Below, piece after piece: positions 24,610 to 33,416 of a stretch of 64,000 nt of DNA. Position 1 is the stretch's first letter, and every line of letters begins with the position of its first letter. The stretch comes from JAPOXR01 sp963662395 (lineage in GTDB: Bacteria > Pseudomonadota > Alphaproteobacteria > Rhodobacterales > Rhodobacteraceae). Location: NCBI GenBank assembly GCA_963662395.1, contig OY759511.1, positions 3,782,001-3,846,000 on the forward strand, read 5' to 3'. The translations under genes were made by a program, and so were the position numbers. The notes under the pieces are model-generated. The model worked only from the letters and a program-made list of their open reading frames with translations. It had not been told where the DNA came from and made no database searches.

Positions 24610-26943
24610 CTAGCCTAATGACTTCAGGAGGACACTGTCCTCTCCGGCATCGGCGCTGTGGCCGACCATCCAGGCGGCAAAGGCCAGGGCCGACTGACCG
24701 TTCCAGATTACCTCCGCCCCGGGAGGTCCGTCATTCTTTCGGTCAAGGTAGCCGCCCATGGTCGCCACCAGGCGGAAGGCGGCGCCAAGATCGGTCGGCG
24801 GCACCATGCGCCTGGTGGCGGCAAAATCCGAGAGCAGTCCGATCTCGATCTTCGAGAAGGCGTTGTCCACCGGCTGCTGCGGTTCGGTGCGCGCCAGCTG
24901 CGTGAGGGCGGCGATCCGCCAGGCGATGACGGCATTGATGACCACCGCCCGCTCCAGGCGCTGCCGGTTCTGGTGGGCGGTGGTCTCGACCTTGCAGCCC
25001 GACTTCAGGATTCGGTGCCAATCTTCCACCCGCCATCTCAAGGCATGGAGGCGCAGGATCTCGCGCGCCTTGCCGGCGCTGCCGACATCGAGCGTGGTCA
25101 GGAGCCGCCAGCATACCGGCCTGGTGCCGTCCGGCGGGTCCACCTCCCCGGCATGGATGGCGCCCATGGTGACGGGATCGGGACCGAAACGGGCCTTCTC
25201 CCGCACCGGCGGTGGCAGCTCCACCGTCATCATGCGCAGGGCCAGAACGGCCTTGCGGGCGACCCGCCCACCGAAGGCGGACTGCCCACCCGTGGAATTG
25301 CGCTCCGAGAGCCGGCCGATCTCGATGGAGGCGCGGCCGATCTCCGGTGCCGAGGCCATGGTCTCGAACAGCTTCGGCTGGCCGCGCCCGAGAGAGCGGT
25401 CATGGCGGGCCCGGACCAGCAATGCCAGGGAGCGCCGGCCGAGCGCCCGGTATTCGGCGAAGAGGTCAAAGGCATCTGCCTCCCGATCCATCACTGCCAC
25501 CACCCGCACCCCGTCAAGCTCGCCGGCAATGGCGGCGCTGTCCCGAAGCCCCCGCAGCCAGCGCCCGGTCCTCCGGTCCAGGACATTCGCCGCCCGCTTC
25601 ACCTTGCCGAATGGCAGCGCGTCGAACTCCATGCCGACCACGCCGAGCGGCACGCCGTCGCCGCCGACCGCCAGCGTCGAGTGCAGGTGCAGCCCGCGGG
25701 TGCCGGCTCCACCCTTGTTCCGGCTGATCCTGCCAAGCCCGTCGCAACCGCGATGGGTAGCGAAATCGAGATCGGTGCCGTCCTGGACCAACAGGGCCAG
25801 CCGTCCGGCCTGCATCCGCCGGATGCTGCGGGCCCGGTGCCCCGAGAGCATGGCCGTCGCCGACACTGCGTCGTAATCCGGATGCTCGATCATCCTGTAA
25901 TATCCCTTCACTGCCGCCTCGTCGCCGGCCGCGGCGGCGAGGAATGTCTTCGAGAGCGACCGGGCCTGGATACGGGCGCTGTCGACCAGCCGGCGGGTCA
26001 GCCGCGCATCGCCGAGCTTCACCGAGCCGAACTCGTTCATGGCCCAGCTTGCGGTGTCAAGCCCGTCGCCGGCACCCAGGGCCCTTGCGGTGCCATCCAG
26101 CCGGTCACACCAGTCTGCGGCCAGCGGCACCAGCCAGACCGCCTTCGCCGGCTCCACCCGCCCATCGCGCACCCGCCGCCCGCAGGTCTCGCCGACACGG
26201 CGCCAGCCGGCGGCAGCAAAGCAGGTTCCGTCATGCTCCGGTGCAATAAAGGTCTCGACCAGCACCGGTGCCACGCCATACACCGCCTCGAAGTCACCGG
26301 ACACCCGCCGCCGCGCCATGCCCAGCAGCATCGATGCCAGGTTCGGCACCGAGACCGACGGCCGGACCAGGAACCGGGCCAGCGAGATCACGCGCTCGAG
26401 ATGCCGCTCCCGCGCGTGGCTGTCCCAGCCGATCCATTCATCCCGCGCCGCCAGGGAGCGCGTCGCCGGAACGAACAGCAGCCCGCCGAGCCAGCCATGC
26501 GCCGAGCCGACCAGGTATCGCAGCTGGCGCCCGACATGCAGGCGGGCGGCGCGGGGATGCTCCGAGGCCATCAGCTCATTGAACACAAGCCGCCGCGCAT
26601 CGTCGCCGACCACCACCAGCTCGAGGTCGCCGATGGCGCCGGCCCGCGACGGCAGTCCGGTCGGCTCCGGTATCGCGACACCGGTGCGGGCGACCCGGCC
26701 ATGGCCACCGCCGCCGTCCGGCGGCGGCAACTCGATGCGGCCTCTGCCTTCCATGCGACGCAGTGCCGACAGGCAGCTGGTGACCTGAAGCTCGCCGCGG
26801 TGGTCGAGGAATCCGAAGGCCGAACAGACGCGCCGGCCGATCTCGGCCCGACTGTGAACTCCCTTGCGCGCCAGAATGGCCGTGAGCTTGCGAAAGCCGG
26901 CATCCGATGACAGTCTCCGGGGAATTGATGCATTGCCTGCCAT
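24610..26943 (-). CDS. DUF4338 (DruA-like)-IS4/Tn5-type transposase fusion
   Basis: 777 residues. Residues about 105-270 match the DUF4338/DruA family (LHVGRQLRYLVGSAHGWLGG, LAARDEWIGW, FLVRPSVSVPNLASMLLG). A Tn5-like DNA-binding part follows at about 310-380 (WAMNEFGSVKLGDARLTRRL). The DDE core has LLVQDGTDLDF, VVAVMDREADAFDLFAE and the YREK-like RWRVEDWHRILKSGCKVE with the catalytic glutamate. It moves its own element by cut-and-paste. DruA is known from Druantia anti-phage systems; its role in a transposase is unclear. All three acidic residues are present, so it looks functional. Confidence 0.9.
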   Translation of the reverse strand: MAGNASIPRRLSSDAGFRKLTAILARKGVHSRAEIGRRVCSAFGFLDHRGELQVTSCLSALRRMEGRGRIELPPPDGGGGHGRVARTGVAIPEPTGLPSRAGAIGDLELVVVGDDARRLVFNELMASEHPRAARLHVGRQLRYLVGSAHGWLGGLLFVPATRSLAARDEWIGWDSHARERHLERVISLARFLVRPSVSVPNLASMLLGMARRRVSGDFEAVYGVAPVLVETFIAPEHDGTCFAAAGWRRVGETCGRRVRDGRVEPAKAVWLVPLAADWCDRLDGTARALGAGDGLDTASWAMNEFGSVKLGDARLTRRLVDSARIQARSLSKTFLAAAAGDEAAVKGYYRMIEHPDYDAVSATAMLSGHRARSIRRMQAGRLALLVQDGTDLDFATHRGCDGLGRISRNKGGAGTRGLHLHSTLAVGGDGVPLGVVGMEFDALPFGKVKRAANVLDRRTGRWLRGLRDSAAIAGELDGVRVVAVMDREADAFDLFAEYRALGRRSLALLVRARHDRSLGRGQPKLFETMASAPEIGRASIEIGRLSERNSTGGQSAFGGRVARKAVLALRMMTVELPPPVREKARFGPDPVTMGAIHAGEVDPPDGTRPVCWRLLTTLDVGSAGKAREILRLHALRWRVEDWHRILKSGCKVETTAHQNRQRLERAVVINAVIAWRIAALTQLARTEPQQPVDNAFSKIEIGLLSDFAATRRMVPPTDLGAAFRLVATMGGYLDRKNDGPPGAEVIWNGQSALAFAAWMVGHSADAGEDSVLLKSLG

Positions 26944-26982
26944 GGCGGCACTGTAGCAGGTGGGTCATGGCGAGTCGAGTCG

Positions 26983-27002
26983 AGTTTGTGTCCAATGGGC
27001 AG
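26983..27002 (-). repeat. Right terminal inverted repeat of the IS
   Basis: On the minus strand this reads CTGCCCATTGGACACAAACT. The right target copy GCCCTGCC follows at 27003-27010. Confidence 0.75.
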
Positions 27003-27112
27003 GCCCTGCCCGCGCGCAGGTCGGACGAAATGGTGGACGCAGCGGGTGTGGAGGAAGGGCAGATCCTGTTCTTCGGATTGTCTGACTTCCCTGGTCGGGC
27101 AGAGCCAGGGAA

Positions 27113-27604
27113 TCAGAAAAAGATCACCAGCAATGCCAGGCTGAAGATGCCTCCGAGGACGAAGGCCCCGATGCTGACGATGCCGGAAAAGGTTGCCCAA
27201 TCGGCCGAGCGCCATGTCGGCATCTCGATATTGAACATGACCTCGTGGCGATCAGCGATGCCATCGGCGAATTTCTTGAGAGCGTTCTCGCTGCCATGCG
27301 CTTCCCGGATCGAGACAATGGTGACCAGGATCATGGTCAGGGCCGAGGTGATCGTGCCAATTCCGAACAGCAGGACGGTAGCCAGCGCCAGCCAGTGAAA
27401 TACACCTTCGGAATTGCCGGTGGCGCCGCCGCCCATGAAGCCGATCACCAGAGCTGCGCAACCGGCATTGCCGAACAGCAGGAACCGAACTGATTCGACG
27501 ATGTTGCGGAACATGATGTTGCGGCGGGTCGCCACGACCTTGTAGCCCTCCCGGAGCCACTCCTCGGCAGTCTCCTCCAGCCGGAATTCGTCGATCTTCT
27601 TCAT
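27113..27604 (-). CDS. Small inner-membrane protein of the SPFH operon
   Basis: 163 residues. A soluble charged N-terminus (KKIDEFRLEETAEEWLREGY) is followed by three or four membrane segments, roughly residues 38-60, 67-96 and 136-162, with a cytoplasmic-looking loop between the last two. I do not recognise the family. Its ATG overlaps the stop of the binding-protein gene (ATGA at 27601-27604), so it is the last gene of the five-gene unit. It may be a membrane subunit of the SPFH complex; this is inference from context. Confidence 0.75.
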   Translation of the reverse strand: MKKIDEFRLEETAEEWLREGYKVVATRRNIMFRNIVESVRFLLFGNAGCAALVIGFMGGGATGNSEGVFHWLALATVLLFGIGTITSALTMILVTIVSIREAHGSENALKKFADGIADRHEVMFNIEMPTWRSADWATFSGIVSIGAFVLGGIFSLALLVIFF

Positions 27605-28782
27605 TGCGAGGCCTCCATTCCAGGCTCGCCGTCCTCGCCGATCTCGACCAGGCGAACATAGTTCGACCCGGCATTGCTTCCCTCGTCAAAGGCGATTTCC
27701 CAACCGTCAAGATTGAAGGGACCGCTCTCCAGGGCAGTCTCCAGGAATGCGTTCCGGCTCGGATCGCCCTTCATGCGCTCCAGGACATCGATGACAAAGC
27801 GGCCCAGGATGTAGCCTTCGAGGCTTGATTCGTCGGCGGCCTGCATGTCGGCTCCGGCAACATCGTTCCGGTAGGCGGCCATGGCTGCCCGGAAATTCCT
27901 GACCAAGAGGATGCTCTCATCCGAGTCATCGGGAAGCACCCTGGTGATGACGGCCGGCCCGAATGCCTGGCCAAGCTGTTCTTCGAGCATGTCGAGATTG
28001 ACGATCGACAGCAGCCCGAAAGTGTAGTCATCTCCGAATGCGCGGGCGAATTCGATTGCCTCACCGGAATTGGAGGTTGTCGCAGCCAGGATCACGACAT
28101 CCAAATCCGCCTTCTCCAGCACAAACAGGGTTCCGTGAACGGAATGGGTGTGCCAGGTGTAGGATGCCTTTGCCAGGATAGGCAGGCCATACTCTTCCAG
28201 GGCCCCGTGCAGGTCGGACAGTACCGAACGGCCCAGCGCATCATCCTGGTAGATGATTCCGAACCGGCGGGCACCCTGCTCATCATGCAGGTGCGACACC
28301 AGCCGATCGACTTCCTCGGCATACCCCGTCCGGAGATTGACCACATTGGGATAGATGCCATGGTCTCGCAGGAACCTGGCGCCCGAGAGAACACCGACAA
28401 CCGGAATTCCGGCATTCCTCAGTATCGGGGAGATGCGCTGTGCCGTCGGCGTGCCGATCCCGCCGATGACGGCGAAGACGTCTGCATCCGTGAATTCGAC
28501 TGCGTTGGTCACCGCAATCTCCGGGCTGTAGGCGTCGTCCCGCGAGTCCATCTCCAGCATCCGTCCGCCGACACCGCCTTGCAGGTTGCGCTGGTGAAAG
28601 GCGGCGAGAATACCGGCCCGGTACCGCATGCCGGTGGCGCCGCAGACACCGGACAGGCAGGCGGTCTGTGCAAAGGTGATCCTGTCCGCCGTCACGCCCC
28701 GTTCAGGAGAGTCGGCGCCATCCGCGCTACCCGTCAAGACCACCAGGGCAAGCGCCAGTGCTGCAGGAATCCTAGTTTGCAT
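27601..28782 (-). CDS. Periplasmic ligand-binding protein (LivK type)
   Basis: 393 residues from the ATG at 28782, chosen because a classic signal peptide follows (MQTRIPAALALALVVLTGSA, cleavage near ADGA-DS). The mature part is a type I periplasmic fold like branched-chain amino-acid or amide binding proteins: ITFAQTACLSGVCGATG, VFAVIGGIGTPTAQRISPIL, GIIYQDDALGRSVL. It overlaps the HflK-like gene end by 11 bases. No LivHMGF transporter genes are near, so it may be a sensor or lid for the SPFH/permease complex rather than a nutrient importer component. Confidence 0.83.
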   Translation of the reverse strand: MQTRIPAALALALVVLTGSADGADSPERGVTADRITFAQTACLSGVCGATGMRYRAGILAAFHQRNLQGGVGGRMLEMDSRDDAYSPEIAVTNAVEFTDADVFAVIGGIGTPTAQRISPILRNAGIPVVGVLSGARFLRDHGIYPNVVNLRTGYAEEVDRLVSHLHDEQGARRFGIIYQDDALGRSVLSDLHGALEEYGLPILAKASYTWHTHSVHGTLFVLEKADLDVVILAATTSNSGEAIEFARAFGDDYTFGLLSIVNLDMLEEQLGQAFGPAVITRVLPDDSDESILLVRNFRAAMAAYRNDVAGADMQAADESSLEGYILGRFVIDVLERMKGDPSRNAFLETALESGPFNLDGWEIAFDEGSNAGSNYVRLVEIGEDGEPGMEASQ

Positions 28783-30163
28783 TGACGGCCCCCTGTGGAG
28801 GAGTCCCGGTGCCGGTTCCGGCATCGGCAGCATCTCCGGTTTCGGCTGCCGATGCCGACGGTGTCGCACCGGCATCCTCTGCATCCGTCACTTCAGCCTG
28901 CTGGGCCGCCAGCGGTGCCTCGTCCTCTTCGGCTGTCGTGGCAACGCTGCTCGGCGCAACATCCCGGTGCCCGAAAATCGCCAGGTCGTCGAACAGCAGC
29001 GATCGCGGCTGGGCATCACCGTAATGATGGCGCTCGCTCAGCGGAGAATGGAGCTGTCCCGATAGCTCGGGTGCATCCTGAGCTCCGGATTGCAGGTCCA
29101 GGTGGCCGCCTTCGCTCAACGCCGCCAGCCAGCTGCGTGCGCCGACCAGCGACTCGCTCGGCCCGCCGGTCGGCATGGGCATCCCCGGGACCTGACCAAC
29201 ACCGGGCACCAAGCCGTCGATCATGTTGATATCGAGAGCGGCAGTGCTTCCCGAATCGATCGCCGAGATCGCGGCTTCCTTCAGAATGGTGCGCATGCGC
29301 TGCCAGTAACGGGTCACGATGACTGAATCCGGCTGGTCACGATAGGCATCCAGCAGGTCCCGGAAGGCCTCGGCGCTGGCCTCGGCCTGCATCTCGCGCT
29401 CATTGGCGCGCGCCCTGGCTTTCAGCACCACGGCCTCGGCCTGGCCGCGGCTGCGGGCAAGCAGCTGTTCGGCCTTTCGGGTTGCGCCGCTGATCATCCG
29501 TATGCCCTCGGCGATGGCGTCATTCACGTCGCGAAACGCGGCGACGGTTTCCTCGATCGGCTGCAGGTCGACGATGCTCAGCGTCAGCAACTCGATCCCG
29601 ATATCGGCCTCGTCCAGCCACTCCGAAACCTCGTCAAACAGGTGGGCCTGGATGATGTCACGGTTGTTGGAAAAGATCAGGTCGATGTAGTTGCGGCCCA
29701 TGATGCCAATCAGCCGCTCGCGCAGGACCAGGGTCAGAACGGCTTCCGGATCGCTGGTGGCGAAAAGCCAGGATCGCAGGTCATTGATCCGGTACTGCAT
29801 TGCCACGCTGGCCTCGAACAGGTTGGCATCTCCTGACAATATGGAAAAGGCAACCTGCCCGCTTTCGCCCTTCGTCATGACATTCCGGTTGACGATCCGG
29901 GTGACCTTGCGAAGATGAGCCTGGTCGACAAGCGGGATCGCAAAGTGAATTCCCGGAGCGATATTGTCGTTCACCACCTTGCCGAAACGGGTGAGTACCG
30001 CCCGTTCCTCCTTCTTGACGATATAGAAGCCGCTGGCCAGGACAGCGAGGATCGCGACCAGTGCCACGGACAGGAGGATTGTCCCCTTGCGCGCCCCGAC
30101 GGCATCGAATGCCGCGTAGATGGCCCGGGTGCTCGGAGCGAGGGGTTCGGAGTCTTGGGACAC
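28772..30163 (-). CDS. HflK-like SPFH/band-7 protein with acidic tail
   Basis: 463 residues. One membrane anchor lies at about residues 28-48 (ILLSVALVAILAVLASGFYI), then the SPFH domain (VKKEERAVLTRFGKVVNDN ... PGIHFAIPLVDQ), a charged helical stalk (ARSRGQAEAVVLKARARANE) and a long C-terminal tail rich in Glu, Asp, Ala and Thr. It follows the HflC-like gene by 12 bases. HflK/HflC pairs form large periplasmic cages around membrane proteases such as FtsH. This pair is probably not the housekeeping HflKC, because it sits with metal genes. Identification as SPFH is firm; the partner is inferred. Confidence 0.85.
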   Translation of the reverse strand: MSQDSEPLAPSTRAIYAAFDAVGARKGTILLSVALVAILAVLASGFYIVKKEERAVLTRFGKVVNDNIAPGIHFAIPLVDQAHLRKVTRIVNRNVMTKGESGQVAFSILSGDANLFEASVAMQYRINDLRSWLFATSDPEAVLTLVLRERLIGIMGRNYIDLIFSNNRDIIQAHLFDEVSEWLDEADIGIELLTLSIVDLQPIEETVAAFRDVNDAIAEGIRMISGATRKAEQLLARSRGQAEAVVLKARARANEREMQAEASAEAFRDLLDAYRDQPDSVIVTRYWQRMRTILKEAAISAIDSGSTAALDINMIDGLVPGVGQVPGMPMPTGGPSESLVGARSWLAALSEGGHLDLQSGAQDAPELSGQLHSPLSERHHYGDAQPRSLLFDDLAIFGHRDVAPSSVATTAEEDEAPLAAQQAEVTDAEDAGATPSASAAETGDAADAGTGTGTPPQGAVNAN

Positions 30164-30175
30164 GCTCTGGCTCCG

Positions 30176-31102
30176 CTATTCCTGGACGTCCGCTGCACCG
30201 GCGGTCGTGCCGGGCACTGGAACCTCGCTTCCGTCAAGGTACCTGAACAACTCGCTATCCGATGGCAGGATCAGGGTCGTATTGCTGTCGATAATCGAAT
30301 CGTAACTGTCGAGCGCCCGGATGAAGCGGTAGAATTCCGGATCCTCGCGATAGGCGGCGGCGAGGGTCATCAGCGCGTTGGCCTCGGCCTCGCCGAGAAT
30401 CTCGGTTGCCTCGGCATGGGCGGCGGCCATGATCTTCTGATGTTCGTTGACGGCATAGGCCTCGATTCCGATTGCCCTTTCCTCGCCCTCGCTCCGATAC
30501 CGCGCCGCCACCCGCGCTCGTTCGGAGATCATTCGCCTGATGACGCTCGGCCGGTTCTCCACGGGCAGGGTGTATTCGATCAGCCCGGCCTGTACGACAT
30601 CGATTCCGTAATCCTCGGCAGCGATCGGCTTGATGTTGTCGAGGATTTCATCGGCCGTGGCGGTAATCTCCTGGTGCTTCAGCCCGAGGCTGACGAACGC
30701 GTCCCTGGACTTGTTGCTGACAACGATTCCGACGCTCGACTTGTAGAGGTCGGTCAACCGACTGACGGCGTTGGCCTCGGTCCGGATTGCCTCCACGAAG
30801 CGGAACGGATCGGCGACCCGCCAGAGAAGATAGCCATCAAGCAGGACGTTCTTCTGGTCTTCGGTGATCAATTCCTGCCGGATGCCGGTCAGCGGGCGCA
30901 TGCGGCGGTCGATCTTGTAGACTCTGGCGATGGGCGTGGGCCACTTGAAATGCAGCCCCGGCTCCCTGACCGGCGGCGCGATCCTGCCGAAATTGGTCAG
31001 CACGGCCTGTTCCGATTCATCGACCGTGTAATGGATGTCCCAAGCCAGGATTGCCGCCAGCACAACTGCCACGCCAAGCGTCAGGCGTCTTCGGTTACTC
31101 AT
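30176..31102 (-). CDS. HflC-like SPFH/band-7 protein
   Basis: 308 residues from the ATG at 31102, which overlaps the permease-SPFH stop by 8 bases. An N-terminal anchor (TLGVAVVLAAILAWDIHYTV) is followed by the HflC-type SPFH domain: ESEQAVLTNFGRIAPPVREP, GLHFKWPTPIARVYKIDRR, RAEATEILGEAEANALMT-like stalk. HflC proteins pair with HflK and restrain or organise membrane proteases and microdomains. Its position between two other SPFH genes suggests a three-component SPFH assembly. Confidence 0.87.
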   Translation of the reverse strand: MSNRRRLTLGVAVVLAAILAWDIHYTVDESEQAVLTNFGRIAPPVREPGLHFKWPTPIARVYKIDRRMRPLTGIRQELITEDQKNVLLDGYLLWRVADPFRFVEAIRTEANAVSRLTDLYKSSVGIVVSNKSRDAFVSLGLKHQEITATADEILDNIKPIAAEDYGIDVVQAGLIEYTLPVENRPSVIRRMISERARVAARYRSEGEERAIGIEAYAVNEHQKIMAAAHAEATEILGEAEANALMTLAAAYREDPEFYRFIRALDSYDSIIDSNTTLILPSDSELFRYLDGSEVPVPGTTAGAADVQE

Positions 31103-33416
31103 GGTCTTCTCCCGCGTGACCAGTTCCGTGTTGCTGTCCACCAGCACCGTTGGATTTCCAGATGGCAACCTTTTGCAGCATGCCATCCTGCGGAACGATG
31201 ATCTTCCTGCGCCCGGCGAGTGCATTTTCCAGTTTTTCGTACCACAGCATGGGCTGCAGCACGTCTGCCGCCGAGCGGACGGCGTCTGCCACCACGCGGA
31301 TCGCGTTGCTCTCGGCGGCGGATGTCAATTCCTTCCATTCCGCCTCGCCTCTGGCCTGTTCGACCTCGTAGGTGGCGTTGCCATGGGCCCTGGGGATGGT
31401 GGACACGGTCAGGCGCTGGGCATTGACGATGATACGCTCCCGGTCATCCTGCGAACTGGAGACATTGCGGAAGGCACCCATGGCATCCTCGGCAGGGTTG
31501 ACGGCCAGCAGGCTGACCTTGACCGGCTCGACGGAGTCAATCACCGCGTTCCCGTCACCCGACCCGCCGGCGCTGAACACGTCCATGATGTGCGCTTGCA
31601 GCTTGCTGCGTTCGATATCAAGCAATTCATCAAGCGGGGTGCCGGCAATGAAGCGCCGCAACTCCTCGCGAATGGTGTCGTCGATCACCTGTTCCGGATT
31701 GCCGGTGCGGTAGTGGTAGGCGTACGGGTCCTGCACCAGGTATTGCAGGCTGACCGATACCGAAGCGAGGTTGAGATCGCCGGTAAGAAACTCGTTCGAC
31801 GCGCCGCTGGTGATGGATTTCACCTCCCTGACCGGCCACTTGTCGGCTCGGGCCAGCGGCCAGGGCGCCAGGTAGTGCAGGCCTGGCTGCAAGTCGCGCC
31901 AGACCACCTTGCCGAACAGGCGTCCGTAGCCGACTTCGCCGGGGCGGACGACCATGAACCCGCTCAACAGGATGGCCAGCACGGCTGCCATCCAGACGGC
32001 GGCCCCGGCCATGTTGTTCGGCCTCAGCAACCCGGCAATCGGCGCATGGCCGGTCGCCCGCATCCACCATCTCGAAAACGGGGCGAAGGCCGGACGAAGA
32101 TTGGAAAACAGGTCCTGGTAGCCGGTCCTGAAGGCCCCGGCCCTGAAACGCCAGATCATCAATGCGACCAGGCCAATGGCCCCTGCCCACTGGAGTGTCG
32201 AAAGCACCGGCGAATCGGAGGCCTGGAGGTTGACGGCCAGCGACAATCCGAACGCGATCATGAACAGGTCAATCGCCACGCCCAGGACCACGGTGACCGC
32301 AATGACCGAAAGAACATAGACATAGGCGAAACGGGCACCGAACTGGCTGGCGACGATGGCTATCGTTCCGGTATTGGTCGCCGGGCCGGTCATCAGGAAA
32401 ACGAGAGCAGCGCCGGGACTGAACCCCTTGGCCATCAATGCGGCGGCGATGGGCGTGCTCGCCGAGGCACAGATATACAATGGAATGCCGACCAGTACCA
32501 TGACCGGATATGACAGCCAGCGGGCGTATTCACTGGACATGAGGTCACTGGGAATGGCGAGATACAGCACGCCTCCCAGCAGGACGCCGACCAGGAGCGC
32601 AAACAGGATGTCATCGGCAACCTCGATGAAGCCGTAGCTCAGGATGTGCTTGAATACCTTCGTGAAGGACAGTCCATCGCCCCCCCCCCCGGAGGTCTCT
32701 TCCTGTTCCTCGTCCTTCGTCCTGCCGGGTGGCAGGAGCATGTCGCGATAGAAATCGGGCTTGATCCAGGTCATTGACCGGGCACGGCGGACACCGCCAT
32801 TCATCCGGCCCAGCCAGGCCATGAACAACTCCCGGAACTTCGCCGGATTGACGTAGCAGTCATTGTCCTCTGGGAACAGCACCTTGTGGTCATGATCATG
32901 ACCACAATCGTCATGGTCGTGATGATGACCGTGATGATGGTGATGGTCGTGTCCGCACCTGGCGTGAGCGTCGTGATCATGATCATGTTCGGGCTGATCC
33001 TTGTCCCGGATCAATCCGATGCAGAAAATACCGGCGACCACGCCGGTGATGAAGCTGATGAATGGCCGGACGATGGCGGCGATTGGTCCGAAGAAGGCGT
33101 TGGTGACAAGGATCGAATCGGCCCCGGTCTCCGGTGCCGTGATCAGGAACGACATGCAGGATGAACGGGAGGCTCCCTTGCGTCGCATCTCGGCAACAAC
33201 CGGAACCACCGAACAGCTGCACAAAGGCATCGGCACACCGACTGCAGCGCCGGTGGCGACCGATTTCAGGCTGTCCCCGCGCAGCCATCTGAGGACCGCT
33301 TCCCGGGAGATGAACACATGGATCAGCCCCGCCAGGAACAGGCCCAGCAGCAGCATCGGCGCCAGCAGCAGGAAGGATGACCCGAGAAAATCCAGAAGCT
33401 CGATCAGCGCATTCAT
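31095..33416 (-). CDS. Metal permease (SO_0444-type) fused to an HflK-like SPFH domain
   Basis: 773 residues from the ATG at 33416. Residues about 1-140 form the first permease half with PLCSCSVVPVVAEMRRKGAS and ITAPETGADSI. Residues about 144-177 are a loop of His, Asp and Cys. Residues about 250-430 form the second half with ASASTPIAAALMAKG and TGPATNTGTI. After two more membrane helices, the last one near 475-490, an SPFH domain follows (VVRPGEVGYGRLFGKVVWRD, LQPGLHYLAPWPLARADKWP) and a stalk. The first part resembles predicted Cu/Zn efflux permeases; the second resembles HflK. The frame is continuous, so this is a true fusion. A run of 11 G lies in codons about 243-246. Confidence 0.88.
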   Translation of the reverse strand: MNALIELLDFLGSSFLLLAPMLLLGLFLAGLIHVFISREAVLRWLRGDSLKSVATGAAVGVPMPLCSCSVVPVVAEMRRKGASRSSCMSFLITAPETGADSILVTNAFFGPIAAIVRPFISFITGVVAGIFCIGLIRDKDQPEHDHDHDAHARCGHDHHHHHGHHHDHDDCGHDHDHKVLFPEDNDCYVNPAKFRELFMAWLGRMNGGVRRARSMTWIKPDFYRDMLLPPGRTKDEEQEETSGGGGDGLSFTKVFKHILSYGFIEVADDILFALLVGVLLGGVLYLAIPSDLMSSEYARWLSYPVMVLVGIPLYICASASTPIAAALMAKGFSPGAALVFLMTGPATNTGTIAIVASQFGARFAYVYVLSVIAVTVVLGVAIDLFMIAFGLSLAVNLQASDSPVLSTLQWAGAIGLVALMIWRFRAGAFRTGYQDLFSNLRPAFAPFSRWWMRATGHAPIAGLLRPNNMAGAAVWMAAVLAILLSGFMVVRPGEVGYGRLFGKVVWRDLQPGLHYLAPWPLARADKWPVREVKSITSGASNEFLTGDLNLASVSVSLQYLVQDPYAYHYRTGNPEQVIDDTIREELRRFIAGTPLDELLDIERSKLQAHIMDVFSAGGSGDGNAVIDSVEPVKVSLLAVNPAEDAMGAFRNVSSSQDDRERIIVNAQRLTVSTIPRAHGNATYEVEQARGEAEWKELTSAAESNAIRVVADAVRSAADVLQPMLWYEKLENALAGRRKIIVPQDGMLQKVAIWKSNGAGGQQHGTGHAGEDHE
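32680..32690. repeat. Run of 11 C inside the permease-SPFH gene
   Basis: Eleven consecutive C on the plus strand (11 G in the coding strand) encode GGGG between the two permease halves. A change of one base would stop translation before the second half and SPFH domain. Confidence 0.85.

Larger units (their letters stand above)
24582..27002 (-). mobile_element. Tn5/IS50-like (IS4 family) insertion sequence with DruA-type domain
   Basis: About 2.42 kb with one gene. The left end CTACTCATTGCCCACAAAAG and the inverted right end CTGCCCATTGGACACAAACT match at 14 of 20 positions and resemble the Tn5 outer end. It is flanked by GCCCTGCC at 24574-24581 and 27003-27010; this extends to 9 bases if the first C is counted as target. 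Ends, target duplication and open frame are all intact, so the element may be active. Confidence 0.85.

Noticed and set aside
24658..26910. 750-residue rightward open frame
   Set aside because: Antisense to the transposase, which has clear catalytic motifs; the shadow is Arg/Pro-rich without motifs.
32886..33164. Met/Val/Thr-rich rightward frame
   Set aside because: It is the antisense of the His/Asp-rich loop of the permease; the repeat pattern comes from CAT/GAT codons.
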